In this document: positions 58,160 through 61,675 of the stretch, in pieces
Position numbering within the stretch: the first letter of the stretch is position 1
Layout: each line of letters starts with the position of its first letter
Assembly (NCBI GenBank): GCA_023399375.1
Contig: JAEWPX010000044.1
Span: 1-61,675 of the forward strand
Length of the DNA: 61,675 nt
Origin: Pseudomonadota bacterium
Lineage (GTDB): Bacteria; Desulfobacterota; Desulfovibrionia; Desulfovibrionales; Desulfovibrionaceae
Direction: 5' to 3'
Program-made: the position numbers and the translations under genes
The notes under the pieces: model-generated
Told to the model about the DNA's origin: nothing
Databases searched by the model: none
What the model saw: only the letters and a program-made list of their open reading frames with translations

Positions 58160-58516
58160 ATGGCCAAGAAAATCATGGTGGTGGATGACGATCCGCAGAT
58201 CGTCTCCTATCTCGTCACGCTGCTTGGGGACAATGGCTTTGAAACGTGCAGCGCTTCCGACGGCGACGCGGCCATGGACGTGCTCGAGCGCGAGCATCCG
58301 GACTGCATCACCCTGGATTTGGAGATGCCCCACGAGTGGGGGCCGCGCTTCTACCGAAAATTCTCCCAGAAGGAAGAGTACAAGCACATTCCCGTGGTGG
58401 TCATCAGCGGCCTGACCGGCCACGACATGGCCATCCGCAAGGCCGTGGCCGCCATCCACAAGCCCTTCGAGCCCGAGGCCGTGCTCACGGCCGTCAAAAA
58501 GGCCTGCGGCGAATAA
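58160..58516 (+). CDS. Stand-alone receiver, likely partner of the haem kinase
   Basis: A 118-residue response regulator. Acidic pocket VVDDDPQI, phospho-acceptor Asp53 in ITLDLEMPHEWGPRFYRKF, Ser in VVISGLTG and Lys in AIHKPFEPEAV. ATG 58160 follows AGGAG at seven bases; upstream open sequence has no good site. It shares the EMP-x3-GP-x3-R extension with the receiver at 46390-46749. The 238-base gap after the kinase has an AT-rich stretch (57930-57965) that could hold a separate promoter. There is no DNA-binding domain, so output must be by protein contact or phosphotransfer. Confidence 0.9.
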   Translation: MAKKIMVVDDDPQIVSYLVTLLGDNGFETCSASDGDAAMDVLEREHPDCITLDLEMPHEWGPRFYRKFSQKEEYKHIPVVVISGLTGHDMAIRKAVAAIHKPFEPEAVLTAVKKACGE

Positions 58517-58529
58517 TCGCGCAGGCCCC

Positions 58530-58557
58530 GGGACCGGTCCCCGCGAGGGCCGGTCCC
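58530..58557 (+). terminator. Possible terminator after the receiver gene
   Basis: GGGACCGG (58530-58537) and CCGGTCCC (58550-58557) form a perfect 8-bp stem 13 bases after the stop. Only a weak pyrimidine run (GTCTCC) follows, so strength is uncertain. Confidence 0.45.
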
Positions 58558-58608
58558 GTCTCCATCCCGCCCGTTTACATGCCCTGCGCCGCGGGGTACC
58601 ATTGTGGT

Positions 58609-59484
58609 ATGTCTGAAATCGCACGACGCATGGACGCCCTCTGCCGGCAGGAGGGGACGACGCCGACCGTGCTCCCCGGCGTACGCCTGCACCGCACCTC
58701 GCGCAACATCGTGCGCGCCCCCTTGCTCTACGGCCAGGGCATCATCATCGTCGGCCAGGGATCGAAAATGGTCCATCTCGGCGACAAGGTCCACGTCTAC
58801 GACCCGGACCATTACCTGGTGCTGTCCGTGCCGCTGCCCGCGGAATGCGAGGCCGTGATCGACCCGGCCAAGCCGCTGCTGTCCATGGTCGTGGACATCG
58901 ACATGGAGATGTTGCGCGGCATCATCGGTCAGCTCGAAGAGCGGCGGGAAACCCTGCGCCCGGGCTGCACGCAAAAGGGGCTGTACCTGGCCCGGGCCGA
59001 CGCGGCATTCAAGGACGCGACAGCGCGGCTTCTGCACGCGCTGGCGTCGCCCGACGAGGCGCGCGTGCTGGGGCGGGGGCTCGTGCGGGAGCTGCTCTTC
59101 CGTGTGCTGCAAGGGGAAAACGCCGCGGCGCTCTACGCCCTGGCCGCGCACAACACGGGACTCTCGCGCATCGACAAGGCGCTCAGGCAGATCCACGAAA
59201 ACTTCAACCAGTCCTTTAACGTGGAACAGCTGGCCGAGGTCGTCAACATGAGCCCCTCGGCCTTCCACCGCGCCTTCAAGGAAGTGACTGCCCAGTCGCC
59301 CATCCAGTATCTCAAGCGGGTGCGGCTCAACAAGGCCAAGAGCCTGCTCGTGGAAAGCGGCCTGCGTTCGAGCGACGCGGCGCGGCTGGTTGGGTATGAA
59401 AGCGTTTCCCAGTTCAACCGGGAATTCAAGCGCTACTTCGGGGCGAGCCCCCGCCAACTGCCGGAACTCGCCGCCTGGCAGTAA
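58609..59484 (+). CDS. AraC-family transcriptional regulator
   Basis: A 291-residue regulator with an N-terminal AraC_N-type domain (about 10-160; RTSRNIVRAPLLYGQGIIIV, DKVHVYDPDHYLVLSVPLPA) and a C-terminal double HTH (about 185-285; IDKALRQIHENFNQSFNVEQ, VNMSPSAFHRAFKEVTAQSP, RSSDAARLVGYESVSQFNRE and FKRYFGASPRQL). Relatives include transcription activators of metabolic genes. The start at 58609 has a poor ribosome site; an ATG ten codons upstream (58579) is in frame. Target genes are not evident; it converges with the aminotransferase gene. Confidence 0.9.
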   Translation: MSEIARRMDALCRQEGTTPTVLPGVRLHRTSRNIVRAPLLYGQGIIIVGQGSKMVHLGDKVHVYDPDHYLVLSVPLPAECEAVIDPAKPLLSMVVDIDMEMLRGIIGQLEERRETLRPGCTQKGLYLARADAAFKDATARLLHALASPDEARVLGRGLVRELLFRVLQGENAAALYALAAHNTGLSRIDKALRQIHENFNQSFNVEQLAEVVNMSPSAFHRAFKEVTAQSPIQYLKRVRLNKAKSLLVESGLRSSDAARLVGYESVSQFNREFKRYFGASPRQLPELAAWQ

Positions 59485-59533
59485 ATCTCTCGCAACATCC
59501 CGCCTGCGCCCCTGTGCAACATTGCTCCCAACT

Positions 59534-59575
59534 CCCCCCTCCAAGGGGGGCCGGGGGGAATTATCCCCCCCGGCC
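59534..59575. terminator. Paired GC hairpins between araC-type gene and aminotransferase gene
   Basis: Two adjacent hairpins: CCCCCC/GGGGGG (59534-59550) and GGCCGGGGGG/CCCCCCGGCC (59549-59575, 10-bp stem). They lie between convergent genes and could act as a bidirectional terminator, although neither strand has a clean T tract. Confidence 0.5.
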
Positions 59576-59605
59576 GCCGGAGGCTTCTTCCTCTTTCTCC
59601 CCCCT

Positions 59606-60547
59606 CTAAATCGCCATCCCGTTCGCCGCGATGTCAGCCACGATGCGTTCCTTGATCATACGCGACACCGGGCCGGGCTTGCCGTCGCCCACAGGAGCGC
59701 CGTTGTAGCGCACGATGCTCAGGCAGTCGTTGGTGGTGCCGAGGATCATCATCTCCCTGGCCGTTGCCACGGCTTCCTCGCGCACGGGGGCAAAGACCAC
59801 TTCGATCTCGCCCTGGATCAGCTCCACCGCGCGCATGAGCGTCGTGCCGCGAAGGGCGTTGTTGAGCTCCGGCACGATGAAACGGCCCTGCGCGTCCACG
59901 AGGCAGATGTTTTCCGTGGCCCCTTCGGCCAGGAAGCCCTTGTCGTCGTAGCAGACCGGATAGTCCTCGCCGCGCTCGGTGGCCTCACGGCGCATGAGCA
60001 CGTTGGGCAGGTAATCGATGGACTTGATGCGCGCCAGGTAGTTCTGCTTGGCCGGGATGGAGGTGCGAAAGGCGGTGACGCCCTTGGCGAACGCCTCGGC
60101 CGGCCGGGGATGGAAGCGGTAGGCGACGATGGTGAGGCTCGGCGTCGGGCACTCGGCCGGATCGATGCCGAAGCCGCCGGGGCCGCGCCCGACGATGACG
60201 CGCACGAGGCCCGTGTCCGAACCGCCGGCCCGGCACACGTCCAGGGCCAGATCCGCGACCGCGTCCCAGGGACAGGGCGGGGCGAGGTAGATGGCGGACG
60301 CCGAACGCTCCATGCGCTCGAAATGCGGACCGACCTGATAGAGCCTGCCGCCGACGTACTTGAGGGTCTCGAACACCCCGTCGCCCCGGTGGACGAGATG
60401 GTCGTCCAGGGGAATGAGCAACACGCGCGGGTCCGTGCAGATCACGCCCAGGCGGTGCTCGTAGAAAGCCAGCACGTTTTCGCCACCCGGGCGCGGCGCG
60501 GCGAGCAGCCGGGCGACGTAGGCGTCGGCGTCGACAATATCGGGCAT
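59606..60547 (-). CDS. Class IV aminotransferase (PLP enzyme)
   Basis: A 313-residue fold-type IV aminotransferase, family of branched-chain aminotransferase, D-amino acid aminotransferase and aminodeoxychorismate lyase. GDGVFETLKYVGGRLYQVGPHFERMERSA near residue 55-83 and the PLP-Lys175 region ARIKSIDYLPNVLMRREAT are canonical, as is GATENICLVD. RGPGGFGIDP is typical of the DAT/PabC-like subgroup. Substrate remains open; the neighbouring asd gene hints at amino-acid synthesis. ATG 60547 follows AAGGAG; an upstream frame extension to 60607 has no site. It lies downstream of asd. Confidence 0.88.
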   Translation of the reverse strand: MPDIVDADAYVARLLAAPRPGGENVLAFYEHRLGVICTDPRVLLIPLDDHLVHRGDGVFETLKYVGGRLYQVGPHFERMERSASAIYLAPPCPWDAVADLALDVCRAGGSDTGLVRVIVGRGPGGFGIDPAECPTPSLTIVAYRFHPRPAEAFAKGVTAFRTSIPAKQNYLARIKSIDYLPNVLMRREATERGEDYPVCYDDKGFLAEGATENICLVDAQGRFIVPELNNALRGTTLMRAVELIQGEIEVVFAPVREEAVATAREMMILGTTNDCLSIVRYNGAPVGDGKPGPVSRMIKERIVADIAANGMAI

Positions 60548-60562
60548 GGATTGCACTCCTTG

Positions 60563-60601
60563 AAAAACATTTGGGGGAAACGCCCCATGGACGCTTCCCC
60601 C
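60563..60601 (-). terminator. Hairpin with T run between asd and the aminotransferase gene
   Basis: On the minus strand GGGGGAAGCG (60592-60601) and CGTTTCCCCC (60573-60582) pair over ten bases with one G-U wobble and are followed by AAATG and TTTTT (60563-60567). It could terminate or attenuate asd transcription before the aminotransferase gene. Confidence 0.5.
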
Positions 60602-60633
60602 TTTCACGATTTTTCCAGTCGGTCAAATGCGCG

Positions 60634-61665
<1,032 letters not shown>

Positions 61666-61675
61666 ATGGTCCTCC

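Overview
This GC-rich window (many Arg/Ala/Gly codons, G/C at most third positions) comes from a sulfate-reducing Desulfovibrionaceae bacterium of the Desulfovibrio / Solidesulfovibrio type. The clearest markers are a complete hmcABCDEF operon with a 16-haem cytochrome, a TunR-type tungstate/molybdate regulator (dead tyrosine recombinase plus two Mop domains), a short-Q-loop cytochrome bd oxidase for oxygen tolerance, and an unusual density of PAS/GAF signalling proteins. No tRNA, rRNA, CRISPR array, insertion sequence or prophage was seen.

Layout. 1-967: partial lipoprotein and a hypothetical gene (minus). 1331-7019: chemotaxis operon cheW, HBM-type MCP, cheA, STAS protein, cheY (plus), closed by a terminator. 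7098-9496: glycerate 2-kinase (minus) and NudC (plus). 9521-12693: Fe-S-type Rrf2 regulator with its operator, then cydAB. 12729-21289: a Fur-boxed metal operon: PacL-like membrane protein, P1B-type ATPase, detached HMA-like protein, HD-GYP and GGDEF proteins, FeoB, porin. 21480-27637: TetR regulator, SGNH-type secreted protein, RND adaptor and pump. 27649-31202: decaying TPR gene, eboE and eboD, acetate transporter. 31217-37422: five-gene signalling operon (minus): solute-binding CheA-like kinase, CheX, receiver, PAS kinase, PAS-GGDEF. 37424-41683: transglutaminase, Anbu peptidase, alpha-E protein and circularly permuted ATP-grasp. 41757-46749: unknown gene, GAF-PAS kinase, receiver-PAS-PAS kinase, receiver. 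46795-54128: tandem universal stress protein and hmcF-A. 54344-58557: GTCACGAA repeats, tunR, a c-haem histidine kinase and its receiver. 58609-61665: AraC regulator, class IV aminotransferase, asd.

How it fits together. HmcA-F moves electrons between the periplasmic cytochrome c pool and a cytoplasmic heterodisulfide-reductase-like subunit. On its upstream side sit TunR and a kinase whose periplasmic domain carries two c-type haem motifs; downstream sit a stress protein and a receiver related to the one beyond the kinase. This suggests control by redox state and oxyanion supply. Iron-responsive control (Fur box) is predicted for a metal ATPase module, FeoB and a cyclic-di-GMP synthesis/hydrolysis pair. 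The most promising leads for new biology are that Fur/c-di-GMP/metal operon, the solute-binding CheA-like kinase with its own CheX and receiver, and the PAS domains with an exact C-x10-C-x2-C pattern in four kinases or cyclases.
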